Of a stretch of DNA of 64,000 nucleotides, positions 33,342 to 41,979 are shown one piece after another. The DNA lies in NCBI GenBank assembly GCA_008638415.1, contig VWVT01000016.1, forward strand, positions 62,001 to 126,000. Reading direction: 5' to 3'. The first letter of the stretch is position 1. Every line of letters begins with the position of its first letter. Under the pieces are notes generated by a model, which was not told the origin of the DNA, did no database searches, and was given only the letters and a program-made list of their open reading frames with translations. Source of the stretch: Nocardiopsis sinuspersici. GTDB lineage: Bacteria > Actinomycetota > Actinomycetes > Streptosporangiales > Streptosporangiaceae. The translations under genes and the position numbers were made by a program.

Positions 33342-35783
33342 GTGGACGAACGGTCCCCCCGGCAGCCGGATTCCTCCGGGCCGCCCGAAGAATCGGATGA
33401 GACCCCGGCGCACGCACCGCGCCCCGAGAACCCCTACCGCATTCCCCGGCGGCCACAGGGAGCACCACCCCCCACGGACACCACCGGCCTCAGTGGTTAC
33501 AAGCACGCGCGACCGACGGACTCGGTGGCCCCGTCCGGACCTGCGTTCGGCACCCTCCCGGAGGACTTCGGCTCCGCCGACCGCTCCTGGGACACACCCC
33601 GCGACGACGGATCCTCCGCCGACGCGTGGGAGTCCCTCTCGACCTCGGACCCGCACCGCCCCGAGCACTGGAACACCCCCTATCCGGCGGCGCAGGGCCC
33701 CGCCGGCGGCTGGAGCGGCCCCACCGGTGAGGCTCCCGGCGGCCCCCGGCCCGTCCAGGACTCCTGGCAGGAGCCCTCCTCCGTCGGACACGAGGCGCCG
33801 TCGGGCCACGACGGCTCCTGGGACGACGCCCCCTACCGGGGCGAGCCCGTCCACCACGGCGACACCCCCTACCCGGGCGGCGCCCCCCACCCGGAGGGCA
33901 GCCCCTACCCGGAAAGCGACCCCTACCCGGCGAACGCGTCCTCTCCGGAGTACGCCCCCGAGAGCCCCGCCGCGTCCGGGCCCCAGTCCGGGCAGCGCCC
34001 CGCGGAGGGTTTCGAGTACCTCTACGGCGGCGGCGCGGCCCCCGGCGGACCGAACGGCCCCGACCGTCCCGACGACGGGGACTACGACCCCGCTCCCCCG
34101 CCCCCGCCCCCGCCACCGCCGCGCAAGTCGCGGCGCGGTCTGGTCATCGGCGTCGTCTCCGCCGTGGTGGTCCTGCTGCTCGTCGGCGGAGCCGCGTCCT
34201 GGTACGTCCTGACCCTGCCCGAACCCGGGGAGGCCACCGCCGAGTACGAGGCGGCCTGGGAGGCCCAGGACTACGAGCGCCTGGCCTCGGTCACCACCGG
34301 CGGCGACGCCGCGTCGGTGCTCAGCGGGATCGACTCGGGGCTGGGCATCGAGTCCCTCGACGTGGAGGTCTCCACGCCGACCACCGAGGGAAGCAGCGGC
34401 AGCGCCTCCTACGAGGTCACGGTGAGCCTGACCAACGCCGGTGACTGGGGCTGGAAGGGCGAGCTCCCGCTGGTCCGCGAGGACGGGGAGTGGTGGGTGG
34501 ACTTCTCACCCGAGGTCGCCTACCCCGGTCTGGGCGAGGGCCAGGTCCTGGCCCGCACCGCCGTGTGGGGCGAGCGCGGCCAGATCCTGGCCGCGGACGG
34601 CACCCCGCTGGACGGCAGCGTCTCCGGTTCCCTGCAGATGATCGCGGGCTCCCTGGGCGAGGCCACCGCGGAGGACGTCGAGCGGCTCGGCCCGGCCTAC
34701 AGCGTCGGCGACACCGTGGGCGTCAGCGGCCTACAGCGCACCTACGAGGAGCGGCTGGCCGGTGAGGCCGCCACGACCATCGTGATGGCCGACGCCGACG
34801 CCGCCGAGGACACCTCCTCCCTGGAGGTCACCGAGGAGAACACGGTGGCCACCCTGGACGGCGCCGACGGCGAGGACATCACCACCAGCATCGACATGGC
34901 CGTCCAGGACGCGGCCTCCAACGCCATCATCGGCTCCAACGACCCCGCCGGGATGGTGGCCCTGCGCCCCTCGACCGGGGAGATCCTGGCCGCGGTGAAC
35001 GTGCCCGGCGGGATGAACCGGGCCTTCCAGGGCCAGTACGCCCCCGGCTCGACGTTCAAGGTCGTCTCCTACAGCGCCCTGCTGGACGGCGGCATGACCA
35101 CGGACGCCCCCATGGACTGCTCCAAGGAGTACGACCCGGGCGGCTGGACCTTCACCAACGCGGGCGGCGCCGCCTACGGGGCCCAGTCGATGACCGAGGC
35201 GTTCGCGACCTCCTGCAACACCGCCCTGGTGCAGCAGGTCGTGGAGCGGCTCGACGCGAACACCCTCCAGGCCAGCGCCGAGCAGTTCGGCATGAACGCG
35301 CCGCTGGACATCGGCGTGCCCGCGTTCGAGCCGTCGTTCCCCACCCCGGAGGGCCGCGTCCTGCTGGGCGCGCAGAGCATCGGCCAGGGCCAGATCCTCA
35401 CCACGCCGCTGCACATGGCCACGGTGCCCGCCGCGGTCGCCGACGGCTCCTGGCGCCATCCCGTGCTGGTGAAGGATCCCGTGCGGGAGGGCACGCCCGA
35501 GCCCCGGCCGATCACCCACGCCGACGCGCTGCGGACGATGATGCGCGCGGTCGTCACCGAGGGCACCGCCAAGAGCCTGCCCTTCCAGGGCGAGGTGCAC
35601 GGCAAGACGGGCACCGCCGAGTACGGCACCGCCGAGGACGCGGACGAGGAGGGCAACCTGCCCAGCCACGCGTGGATGATCGGCTTCAAGGGCGACGTGG
35701 CGTTCGCCGTGGTGGTCGAGGGCGGCGGAGGCGGCTCGTCCGTGGCCGGCCCGCTGGCGGTGAAGTTCGCCAACGCCCTCTGA
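33342..35783 (+). CDS. Class B-like penicillin-binding protein with long Pro-rich cytoplasmic tail
   Basis: The product has 813 aa. Residues 1-265 are disordered, Pro/Gly/Asp-rich and predicted cytoplasmic, with a run of nine prolines at 252-260. One membrane helix occurs at 267-290. An NTF2-like MecA_N domain (about 295-395), a dimerisation domain and a transpeptidase domain follow. Catalytic Ser570 lies in STFK, SCN is at 624-626 and KTG at 755-757. It cross-links peptidoglycan, and the MecA-like N-domain suggests reduced beta-lactam affinity. Start GTG 33342 has GAAGGACGG upstream. Two perfect hairpin terminators follow. The gene sits behind the structured leader. Confidence 0.9.
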   Translation: MDERSPRQPDSSGPPEESDETPAHAPRPENPYRIPRRPQGAPPPTDTTGLSGYKHARPTDSVAPSGPAFGTLPEDFGSADRSWDTPRDDGSSADAWESLSTSDPHRPEHWNTPYPAAQGPAGGWSGPTGEAPGGPRPVQDSWQEPSSVGHEAPSGHDGSWDDAPYRGEPVHHGDTPYPGGAPHPEGSPYPESDPYPANASSPEYAPESPAASGPQSGQRPAEGFEYLYGGGAAPGGPNGPDRPDDGDYDPAPPPPPPPPPRKSRRGLVIGVVSAVVVLLLVGGAASWYVLTLPEPGEATAEYEAAWEAQDYERLASVTTGGDAASVLSGIDSGLGIESLDVEVSTPTTEGSSGSASYEVTVSLTNAGDWGWKGELPLVREDGEWWVDFSPEVAYPGLGEGQVLARTAVWGERGQILAADGTPLDGSVSGSLQMIAGSLGEATAEDVERLGPAYSVGDTVGVSGLQRTYEERLAGEAATTIVMADADAAEDTSSLEVTEENTVATLDGADGEDITTSIDMAVQDAASNAIIGSNDPAGMVALRPSTGEILAAVNVPGGMNRAFQGQYAPGSTFKVVSYSALLDGGMTTDAPMDCSKEYDPGGWTFTNAGGAAYGAQSMTEAFATSCNTALVQQVVERLDANTLQASAEQFGMNAPLDIGVPAFEPSFPTPEGRVLLGAQSIGQGQILTTPLHMATVPAAVADGSWRHPVLVKDPVREGTPEPRPITHADALRTMMRAVVTEGTAKSLPFQGEVHGKTGTAEYGTAEDADEEGNLPSHAWMIGFKGDVAFAVVVEGGGGGSSVAGPLAVKFANAL

Positions 35784-35795
35784 TCCCGCCCGCGT

Positions 35796-35832
35796 GAACG
35801 GCGCGTACCGGCTTCGCCGGTGCGCGCCGTTC
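35796..35832 (+). terminator. PBP terminator 1
   Basis: A 17-bp stem with one G-U pair and a short TTC loop (arms 35796-35812 and 35816-35832) starts 13 bases after the stop. Confidence 0.75.
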
Positions 35833-35837
35833 GTGTT

Positions 35838-35872
35838 CTCCGACCCCCGCGGTGGTGCCGCGGGGGTCGGAG
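35838..35872 (+). terminator. PBP terminator 2
   Basis: A perfect 15-bp stem (arms 35838-35852 and 35858-35872) with loop TGGTG lies immediately after terminator 1. Confidence 0.75.
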
Positions 35873-36119
35873 CCGTCACGGCCTGGAGCGGTCCGGTCCC
35901 TTCCCCCTTCGGAGCCCATGTCCTTTCGGAACAGGGAAAATCGACCCCAAAACGGCCAATTATTACTTTAGGCTATTGAGCTACTACTAAGAGTTAATAA
36001 GGTCGGTCTCGGGGCAGATGTACGAACGGCGCCAGGAGAACGGTTCCTCCCAGGGTCGAGACGGGGGAACCGGCGCCGCTGGACTGGCAGAGCGCCAGTC
36101 CGCCTCGAAAGGACACAGA

Positions 36120-36422
36120 ATGAATCGCACGACTCTCACCCGGCTCGCCTTCGCCGCTGTCGCCGTTCCGGCCCTCGCCTTCGGCGCTCCGGCCACGGCC
36201 CTGGCTGACAGCTTCTTCTCGGGTGAGGCCAACGCGGCGGGCCCCAAGGGCGCCATGAGCCACGACGTGAAGGCGGTCGCCTTCGACGGCCACCACGACA
36301 AGGACGGGGACGAGGACGGCCACCACGGCCACCACGACGGCGGCGCCTTCTTCAAGAAGAGCGCCTCCTGGGCCGGCCCCCACGGCGCCGGTGTCCACAG
36401 CGTCGTCAGCGCTGCGCGCTAG
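36120..36422 (+). CDS. Small secreted His-rich protein A
   Basis: The product has 100 aa. A classical signal peptide covers residues 1-30, with AxA cleavage near ALAD. The mature part is about 70 aa with SFFSGEANAAGPKGAMSHDV, a His/Asp-rich segment DGHHDKDGDEDGHHGHHDGG and the tail GPHGAGVHSVVSAAR. The His/Asp cluster could bind metal. It shares the order SF...AAG.KGA...V...SAA with the next gene, so the two are probably divergent duplicates. ATG 36120 has an AAAGGA ribosome site. I do not recognise a known family. Confidence 0.75.
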   Translation: MNRTTLTRLAFAAVAVPALAFGAPATALADSFFSGEANAAGPKGAMSHDVKAVAFDGHHDKDGDEDGHHGHHDGGAFFKKSASWAGPHGAGVHSVVSAAR

Positions 36423-36500
36423 AGATCGGTTCTGCCGGACGCGGCGGTCCGCGGACCGCCGCGTCCGGCGAGCGTGACCCGACCATTCCGAGGAGGACCG

Positions 36501-36749
36501 ATGACCCCACTACGACGAACGCTCCTGCTGACCGCCCTGGCGTCCGGCCTGGCCCTGGGCGCGCCCTCGGTCGCGGCCGCCGACGCGAGCTTCCACGACA
36601 GCTTCGGCGCCGCCGGCGCGAAGGGGGCCACCATGACCGTGGTCCGCAGCCACGCGGGAGATGACGGAGAGGTCACCTACGAGTACGTGACCTACACGGC
36701 CTCCATGCACGGCGCCACGGTGGACAGAACCACCAGCGCGGCGAAGTGA
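36501..36749 (+). CDS. Small secreted protein B, paralogue of A
   Basis: The product has 82 aa. A signal peptide covers residues 1-28 (AAADA cleavage), then ASFHDSFGAAGAKGATMTVV, a short acidic stretch DDGEVTYEYV and MHGATVDRTTSAAK. Its framework matches protein A but lacks the His-rich insert. ATG 36501 follows AGGAGG at 36491-36496. It lies 78 bp after protein A and may be co-transcribed. Function is unknown; secreted surface or signalling roles are possible. Confidence 0.75.
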   Translation: MTPLRRTLLLTALASGLALGAPSVAAADASFHDSFGAAGAKGATMTVVRSHAGDDGEVTYEYVTYTASMHGATVDRTTSAAK

Positions 36750-36844
36750 GTCTCTGTGAGGGAGGACGGCCCCGGGGCCGTCCTCCCCTGGTGTGCGCGG
36801 AGGCGCCGCGACAGGCGGGCCCCGCGCACGGAAGGTGGAAAGAC

Positions 36845-37414
36845 ATGCGAAACCGGTTGGTGCGAGGCCCCGTCCTCGCGGGGCTGGCGATGGCCCTGTG
36901 CTGCGCCGGCGTGACGGGGGCGGCCGACCCCGACGTGTTCGGGGACGGGTCCTCACCGTCAGCCTCCGGGTCCGGCGGCGGTTGGCCCCCGCCCTGGGCC
37001 GGCGGTGCGGAGGACCAGGCCGAGCCCTGGCCCGAGGCCGAGGCCGAGGTCGTACGGCTGGTGAACGAGCAGAGGACCCGTGCGGGATGCGACGCGCTCG
37101 GCACCGACAAGGTGCTCGCCGAGGCGGCCCGTGAGCACAGCCAGGCCAGGGCCGGGGGCGGATCGGACACCGGCGCGCCGTTCCTCCACAGCACCTCGGC
37201 CGGCGACCGTGCCCGCGAACTGGGGTACGACCGCGTCGCGGGCGAGATCGTGGCCAGCGGATTCGAGACGCCCGAGGAGGCCGTGCGCACCTGGACGAGC
37301 CACTCCGGACACGAGAAGGTGCTCCTGAGGTGCTCCGCCCAGGAGGTCGGAGCGGGTGTCGTACACGACGAGGACGGTCCCTTCTGGACCCTGATCCTCG
37401 GCTACGGCTCCTGA
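36845..37414 (+). CDS. Secreted CAP/SCP-domain protein
   Basis: This 189-aa protein has an N-terminal signal peptide (MRNRLVRGPVLAGLAMALCCAG) and a Ser/Gly/Pro linker, then a CAP domain: VVRLVNEQRTRAGCDAL, EAAREHSQARA and EIVASGFETPEEAVRTWTSHSGHEKVLL. The HS/EH residues of the CAP cavity are present. Start ATG 36845 has GGAAAG upstream. A role in cell-surface or extracellular interaction is typical of bacterial CAP proteins, but no activity can be assigned. Confidence 0.88.
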   Translation: MRNRLVRGPVLAGLAMALCCAGVTGAADPDVFGDGSSPSASGSGGGWPPPWAGGAEDQAEPWPEAEAEVVRLVNEQRTRAGCDALGTDKVLAEAAREHSQARAGGGSDTGAPFLHSTSAGDRARELGYDRVAGEIVASGFETPEEAVRTWTSHSGHEKVLLRCSAQEVGAGVVHDEDGPFWTLILGYGS

Positions 37415-37455
37415 GCGCGCGCTCCGGCGGGAAGTGCGCCCGGCTCCGCCGGTGA

Positions 37456-37513
37456 ACGCGCGACGGCGTGCGACGCGCACCCGGACAGGTGCGCGCCACA
37501 CGCCGTCGCGCGT
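37456..37513. terminator. Bidirectional nested hairpin terminator
   Basis: Outer 15-bp perfect arms (37456-37470 with 37499-37513) enclose an inner 7-bp hairpin (37475-37481/37488-37494). It lies between the convergent CAP-domain and DUF3040 genes. Confidence 0.75.
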
Positions 37514-37631
37514 CGGAGCGTGTGGTGCCGACCGGGAGGAAGACCCCGGCGAACCACGGTCCCCGTGGATCCGGCCGACCGGATCCACGAGCATCCCTGC
37601 CGCGGCGGAGGTACCCGCCGCCCCGCGGTGG

Positions 37632-37988
37632 TCAGGGCGTCTCGACCTGCTCTGCCCCGTTGGGTCCGGTGTTCGCCGGCTCGGTGTCCAGCGGGTTCTC
37701 CTCCGGCACCGGGTCGTCGGTGGTCTGCGACGTACCGGCGGGCGTCGGCGCCGACGGTTGTGGCGTACTCGGAGTGAGTACGAACAGCAGCACCAGCAGA
37801 CCGGCCGTGACAGCGGCGATCAGGGCGCACGCCACCCATGGTCTCCAGCTGGCCAGGTAGGGATCCGCCGGGGCGTCGGGATCCTCGGATCCGAAGGACT
37901 CCATGCGTCCGGCAAGGTCCGGTTCCTCCTCGCTGAGCTGCCGCTCGATCTCCTCGAGGATCCTTCTCTCGTGCTCTCTCAGGGACAT
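37632..37988 (-). CDS. DUF3040 membrane protein
   Basis: This 118-aa actinobacterial family protein has the characteristic N-terminus MSLREHERRILEEIERQLSE (amphipathic helix), then an acidic stretch, one or two membrane helices at about 48-72, and a Pro/Thr-rich external tail. ATG 37988 has a GAGGAGGG ribosome site. DUF3040 proteins are small membrane proteins of unknown role. An inverted repeat GAGATATC (38059-38066 and 38099-38106) lies upstream. Confidence 0.88.
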   Translation of the reverse strand: MSLREHERRILEEIERQLSEEEPDLAGRMESFGSEDPDAPADPYLASWRPWVACALIAAVTAGLLVLLFVLTPSTPQPSAPTPAGTSQTTDDPVPEENPLDTEPANTGPNGAEQVETP

Positions 37989-38058
37989 GGCACCCTCCTC
38001 AGCCACTGGGGGAAGGACTGTCGTCGCCAGGTTCCTACAGTCTCCCCCGCGTCAGGGT

Positions 38059-38106
38059 GAGATATCCAGATGCGCACATGTTTTCCAGGACTGGTTTTGA
38101 TATCTC
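38059..38106. promoter_or_regulatory. GAGATATC inverted repeat upstream of the DUF3040 gene
   Basis: Perfect 8-bp arms GAGATATC (38059-38066) and GATATCTC (38099-38106) flank 32 bp in a relatively AT-rich gap of 202 bp. It may be an operator of the DUF3040 gene; the binding protein is unknown. Confidence 0.35.
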
Positions 38107-38190
38107 TGACTGGGTAGATCTATGTGCTTTTCTGCTGATAAAGACGGTGCCATCGGAGGCACAAGCCCTGTGCCGTGGGCGCTGTCGGGA

Positions 38191-39285
38191 TCAGCCCGGA
38201 TAGCACTCGACCTCGGCGGCCTTGACCCCCGCCCACACCTCGTCGCCCCGGGCCAGGCCCAGCTCGGCCAGGGCCGCCGGACTGATGTCGGCCGCCAGGG
38301 ACGGCCGGCCCGACAGGTGCACCCGTACCTGGTCCCCGAAGCGCTCGATCCCCTCCACCCTCAGCCTCCACACGTTGCGCGGGCTGCCGTGCGGGCACCG
38401 CGGGTACAGGGCCACGGCGCGCGGCGGGAAGGCCACCAGGGCGGGGCCGTGGTGGGCCTCGTGCGCCTCCACCCGTGCGGGACCGCCGGGACTACCGGGT
38501 CCGGCGGCCTCCAGGGTGACGGTGGTGCCCTCGGCCGTGCCCCGGAACAGGTTCAGCCCCACCAGCCGCGCGACGTAGGCGGTGCGGGGGCGCCGCGCCA
38601 CCTCGGCGGGCGGCCCCTGCTGGACCATCCCACCGCTCTCGATGACCGCGACCCGGTCGGCGAGCACCATGGCGTCGAGCGGGTCGTGGGTGACCAGCAC
38701 CGTGGCACCGTCGAACTCCTCCAGCAGGCGCCGCAGCCGGGCACGCACGTCGATGCGGGTACTGGCGTCCAGGGCGGCCATGGGCTCGTCCAGCAGCAGC
38801 AGGCGCGGGCGCACGGCCAGGGCGCGGGCCAGCGCCACCCGCTGGGCCTGGCCGCCGGAGAGGTGGCGCGGCCGGGAGCGGACGTGTGCGGACAGGTCCA
38901 TGTGGGCGAGCAGTTCGGCGGCGCGCTCGCGGGCCCGGGACCGCGGCAGGCCCTGGCAGCGCGGCCCGAAGGCGACGTTGTCCAGGGCGCTCATGTGCGG
39001 GAAGAGCAGGTAGTCCTGGAAGACCATGCCGACGGGGCGGCGCTCCACGGGGGTGGCGGTCTCGTCGCGGCCGTCCACACGCACGTGGCCGCCGGTGAGG
39101 GGCACCAGCCCGGCCAGGGCGCGCAGGGCCGAGGACTTGCCCGCGCCGTTGGGCCCCAGCAGGGCGAGGATCTCACCGGACCGGACCCGCAGGTCCACGT
39201 CCAGGGCGAAGTCGCCCCGGTTCAGGCGCAGCCGTGCGTCGAGCACGGGTCCGGAGGCGTCGGGGAGGTCGTCGGTCGGCGCCAT
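38191..39285 (-). CDS. modC: Molybdate ABC transporter ATP-binding protein
   Basis: This 364-aa ATPase has a Walker A motif GPNGAGKS at 44-51, signature LSGGQ in the middle, Walker B LLLLDEP, and a C-terminal TOBE-type molybdate-binding domain (about 285-360). Its ATG overlaps the modB stop by one base. It powers molybdate import with ModA and ModB for molybdenum-cofactor enzymes. Confidence 0.9.
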   Translation of the reverse strand: MAPTDDLPDASGPVLDARLRLNRGDFALDVDLRVRSGEILALLGPNGAGKSSALRALAGLVPLTGGHVRVDGRDETATPVERRPVGMVFQDYLLFPHMSALDNVAFGPRCQGLPRSRARERAAELLAHMDLSAHVRSRPRHLSGGQAQRVALARALAVRPRLLLLDEPMAALDASTRIDVRARLRRLLEEFDGATVLVTHDPLDAMVLADRVAVIESGGMVQQGPPAEVARRPRTAYVARLVGLNLFRGTAEGTTVTLEAAGPGSPGGPARVEAHEAHHGPALVAFPPRAVALYPRCPHGSPRNVWRLRVEGIERFGDQVRVHLSGRPSLAADISPAALAELGLARGDEVWAGVKAAEVECYPG

Positions 39286-40121
39286 CAGGCGTTCGTCCAC
39301 CTCTCTCGCAGGGTGGCCAGGACGGCCAGGCAGACCAGCAGCAGGACCAGGCTGAGCACGATGGCGGCCTCGGGGTCGTGCTGCATGGCCACGTACACGG
39401 CCAGCGGCATGGTCTGCGTGGTACCGGGGAAGTTCCCGGCGAAGGTGATCGTGGCACCGAACTCGCCCAGGGCACGGGCCCAGCACAGGACCGCGCCCGC
39501 GCCGATGCCCGGCAGCACCAGGGGCAGGGTGACGCGGGTGAAGACGGTGACCCGGCTGGCGCCCAGGGTGGCGGCGGCCTCCTCGTAGCGGCGGTCCGCC
39601 CCGCGCAGCGCGCCCTCCACGCTGATCACCAGGAACGGCATGGCGACGAACATCTGGGCGAGGACGACGGCGGCGGGGGTGAAGGGGATGGTGATCCCGA
39701 ACCAGGCGTCCAGGTACCGGCCCAGGATCCCGTTGCGGCCCAGGACCAGGAGCAGTGCCACACCGCCGACCACGGGCGGGATCACCAGGGGGACGGTGAC
39801 CAGGGCGCGCACGAGGCGGCGCCCGGGGAAGTCGGTACGGGCCAGCAGCCAGGCCAGCGGCACTCCCAGGAGCAGGGAGAGGACGGTGGCCGCGGTGGCG
39901 GTGGACAGCGACAGCCACAGGGCCGCCAGCACCTCGGGTTCGGTGACGCGGTCGGCCATGGTGGACCAGGGCGCGCGCACCAGCAGGCCCGCCAGGGGCA
40001 GGACGAGGAAGGCGGCCCCCACGAGCGCGGGCAGGACCAGGATCCAGGGCGGGCGCCCGGGTCGCGCCCGCAGCGCGCGCCCCCGCCGCGGCGTGGAGAC
40101 GGGTGTGCGCTCGGACCTCAC
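39285..40121 (-). CDS. modB: Molybdate ABC transporter permease
   Basis: The product is 278 aa from GTG 40121. It is a six-helix permease with the cytoplasmic EAA loop ADRRYEEAAATLGASRVTVF near residue 185. The start is set by GAGG six bases upstream and by the GTGA overlap with the upstream stop, the arrangement expected for an intact mod operon; longer frames extend into the transposon. The TnpB element inserted immediately upstream, so transcription now passes through or starts inside that element. Confidence 0.9.
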   Translation of the reverse strand: MRSERTPVSTPRRGRALRARPGRPPWILVLPALVGAAFLVLPLAGLLVRAPWSTMADRVTEPEVLAALWLSLSTATAATVLSLLLGVPLAWLLARTDFPGRRLVRALVTVPLVIPPVVGGVALLLVLGRNGILGRYLDAWFGITIPFTPAAVVLAQMFVAMPFLVISVEGALRGADRRYEEAAATLGASRVTVFTRVTLPLVLPGIGAGAVLCWARALGEFGATITFAGNFPGTTQTMPLAVYVAMQHDPEAAIVLSLVLLLVCLAVLATLRERWTNA

Positions 40122-41791
40122 GGCGCCTCGAACCGTTTCTCGGCGGTGTTCAGGAGTGAGTCCTGGACCCACACCTGTGTCACTGGCACGTCCCCAACGG
40201 TGTTGGACGCGCTGGTTCTCCGCGTTCGCGTTCCCTCCGTCCGGCGGTGTGCATCGTGTGCACGCTCCGGGGCGGGGCGGCGGAGTTCCTCACGCCCGGA
40301 GACCCCCGGTGCGGCCTGGGCGGTCCGAGGCCCCACACCATCACTCCGGTGGTGTGGGGGCGGTGCCGTCCGTCGCCGAACCGGATACCCCTGGGCGCGT
40401 CGCCCGACCGCGATGCTCGCAGCATCGTGGCGGGAGACCTTCCTGTTCTTACTGGTGAGGGGTTTCTGCCAGTGCGCAGCACCCCACTTGGACGTATAAG
40501 CAGGGTCCACGGCGATGACCGCCACCCCCACCGCATGGGCCATCGAGGTCAGCCGGGCCCGCAGCCGGGCGGTGGGAAAACCGGAGATCAACCGGCGGAA
40601 CTTCTTGCGGCGCCCGTGCTTCTCCCGGGTCTTCTCCGCAGCGAAGTCCAGGTCCTCCACCGCGATCGCCGCCACGCCGCATCCGGTGGCCCAACGCAAC
40701 AACCGGGACAGGGCGTGGCGTACCTGCGCGTCCCGGTGGGACGCGGCCCCCGACAACACGTAGTCAAACCGGCGGGGGTCACCGACGGGGTTGCCGTGGG
40801 TGTCCAGGCGCCAGGCGGCCAGGTGGTCGGCGTTGGCATCCACCCCGATCACCCCGTGGGCCAGCGCGGCCTCCCACGGCACCTGCCGGACGGGTGGGTG
40901 GGTCCAGGACGCGGTCACGTACCACCGGTCCCGGTCGGTGTCGTGGTGGAGGCGGTAGGCCACCGCCCGGTCGGCCTCGACACGGTCGGCCCACTCGGTG
41001 CCGCGGTGGGCGAAGGCCACCCGGCAGGAGAGCACATACCGGCCATGGGGGGCGTTGGCCAGATACGCCAGCGGGGCGGGCAATTTGATCGACACCTCAC
41101 CGCCGGGGGTGATGCGGATCGTCTCGTTGCCATGCCGCTTGCCCGACTCCCCGTTGGCTTGCAGGAAGGAGCGCGCGGCCTCCCATCGGGCCCGCCACTG
41201 GGTTTCGGTGAGGTGGGCCTCGCCCAGGTGGTGGCGGGTGTTGGCCAGTCGTTTGCCGCCGCGCACCACACGGACCCGTCCGGTCTCCCAGTCGGCGACC
41301 GCCGCCGCGTGCCGGGACTGGAGCGCGTGCAGGCGCCGGGACTTGGCGTGCCACTCCTGTGGCGTGCGGTACCCACCCGGCACGTGCCGGGTCCCCTGGG
41401 CCCCCAGGGGTTGGGACAGCCGGTGCCGCAGGGTGTCGATCCCCGCCCGGAGGCGGTGCAGGTGGGCGAGGTGGCCGCGCCGGGCCAGCGCCCACTGCTC
41501 GTTCGACGCCCTGGTGATCGCCCCGGCCCACCGCGAGGACGAGGCGGGGGTCAGTTCACGTTTGCGGGCGGCCCAGGAGTCCTTGTCGTGGTCGGTGCCA
41601 TCAGCGCACCGGGCCGCCAGGTCCGCCGAGGCGAGCGAGCCCTGGTGGGAGCCCACCGCGTGCAGCACCGCCTCATCCCCAGGAATGAGGCCTTTGAGCC
41701 GATCGCGCACAGCGACCCCGGTCGGCGCGGGGACAAGGAACGGGGCCTGGATCGACCACAACCGTGCCTTGCTGACTTGCGACACTTCCAC
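40118..41791 (-). CDS. tnpB: TnpB-like RNA-guided nuclease without zinc ribbon
   Basis: The product is about 557 aa from GTG 41791 (ribosome site GGAAGGGG); ATG 41815 or 41932 would lengthen it. The RuvC-like acidic triad is intact: Asp318 in GVDANAD, Glu379 in VEDLDF, Asp456 in SRHDAASIAVG. The CxxC zinc ribbon usually between the last two is replaced by YTSKWGAAHWQKPLTSKNRK, with no cysteines. The last 100 residues are Arg/Pro-rich and overlap the expected reRNA. The stop overlaps the modB start. In TnpB elements the protein uses a transcript from the element's right end to cleave and help retain the element. No TnpA is present. Confidence 0.85.
   Translation of the reverse strand: MEVSQVSKARLWSIQAPFLVPAPTGVAVRDRLKGLIPGDEAVLHAVGSHQGSLASADLAARCADGTDHDKDSWAARKRELTPASSSRWAGAITRASNEQWALARRGHLAHLHRLRAGIDTLRHRLSQPLGAQGTRHVPGGYRTPQEWHAKSRRLHALQSRHAAAVADWETGRVRVVRGGKRLANTRHHLGEAHLTETQWRARWEAARSFLQANGESGKRHGNETIRITPGGEVSIKLPAPLAYLANAPHGRYVLSCRVAFAHRGTEWADRVEADRAVAYRLHHDTDRDRWYVTASWTHPPVRQVPWEAALAHGVIGVDANADHLAAWRLDTHGNPVGDPRRFDYVLSGAASHRDAQVRHALSRLLRWATGCGVAAIAVEDLDFAAEKTREKHGRRKKFRRLISGFPTARLRARLTSMAHAVGVAVIAVDPAYTSKWGAAHWQKPLTSKNRKVSRHDAASIAVGRRAQGYPVRRRTAPPPHHRSDGVGPRTAQAAPGVSGREELRRPAPERAHDAHRRTEGTRTRRTSASNTVGDVPVTQVWVQDSLLNTAEKRFEAP
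40133..40380 (-). ncRNA. Candidate reRNA (omega RNA) at the element's right end
   Basis: In TnpB elements the guide RNA scaffold lies at the 3' end of tnpB and runs off the right end, the adjacent host sequence serving as guide. This region contains three perfect hairpins: 10-bp arms 40331-40340/40350-40359, 5-bp 40194-40198/40202-40206 and 5-bp 40151-40155/40161-40165. The guide would begin at 40132 and read into the modA/modB junction. Confidence 0.5.
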
Positions 41792-41979
41792 CTCACCCCT
41801 TCCAACCGCGTCCATCCGTTGCTGTGTTCGACACGACGGTAGCCAGAACCGGGGTCGCCTGTCCGGAGAACTAGCGAACTTCCTGGACTGGTTCCTCGGC
41901 CAGGCTGTCCAAGCGCGGCAAGGACCATTCATGTCTGCTCATGTGCGCTTGAGTGACCTTCCACCCCAACCGCTGAAAA
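40133..41979 (-). mobile_element. TnpB-only transposon inserted in modAB
   Basis: The element is about 1.85 kb. Boundaries are inferred from the interrupted host genes: joining modA at GGGG (ending 41980) to GGTTCGAGG on the other side restores a typical ModA end (AGFEAP, stop) and the native modA-modB GTGA overlap. A GGTT (AACC on plus) direct repeat marks both junctions, 40131-40134 and 41978-41981, recalling the GG core of IS607-type insertion. The uncertainty is a few bases at each end. It carries tnpB only. Confidence 0.7.

Larger units (their letters stand above)
35784..36119. other. Gap with double terminator and AT-rich island
   Basis: The left half carries two strong hairpins. The stretch 35935-36005 is unusually AT-rich for this genome (CAATTATTACTTTAGG, ACTACTAAGAGTTAATAAGG) and probably holds the promoter of the small secreted protein gene. 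Such islands are typical Lsr2 targets (inference). Confidence 0.5.
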
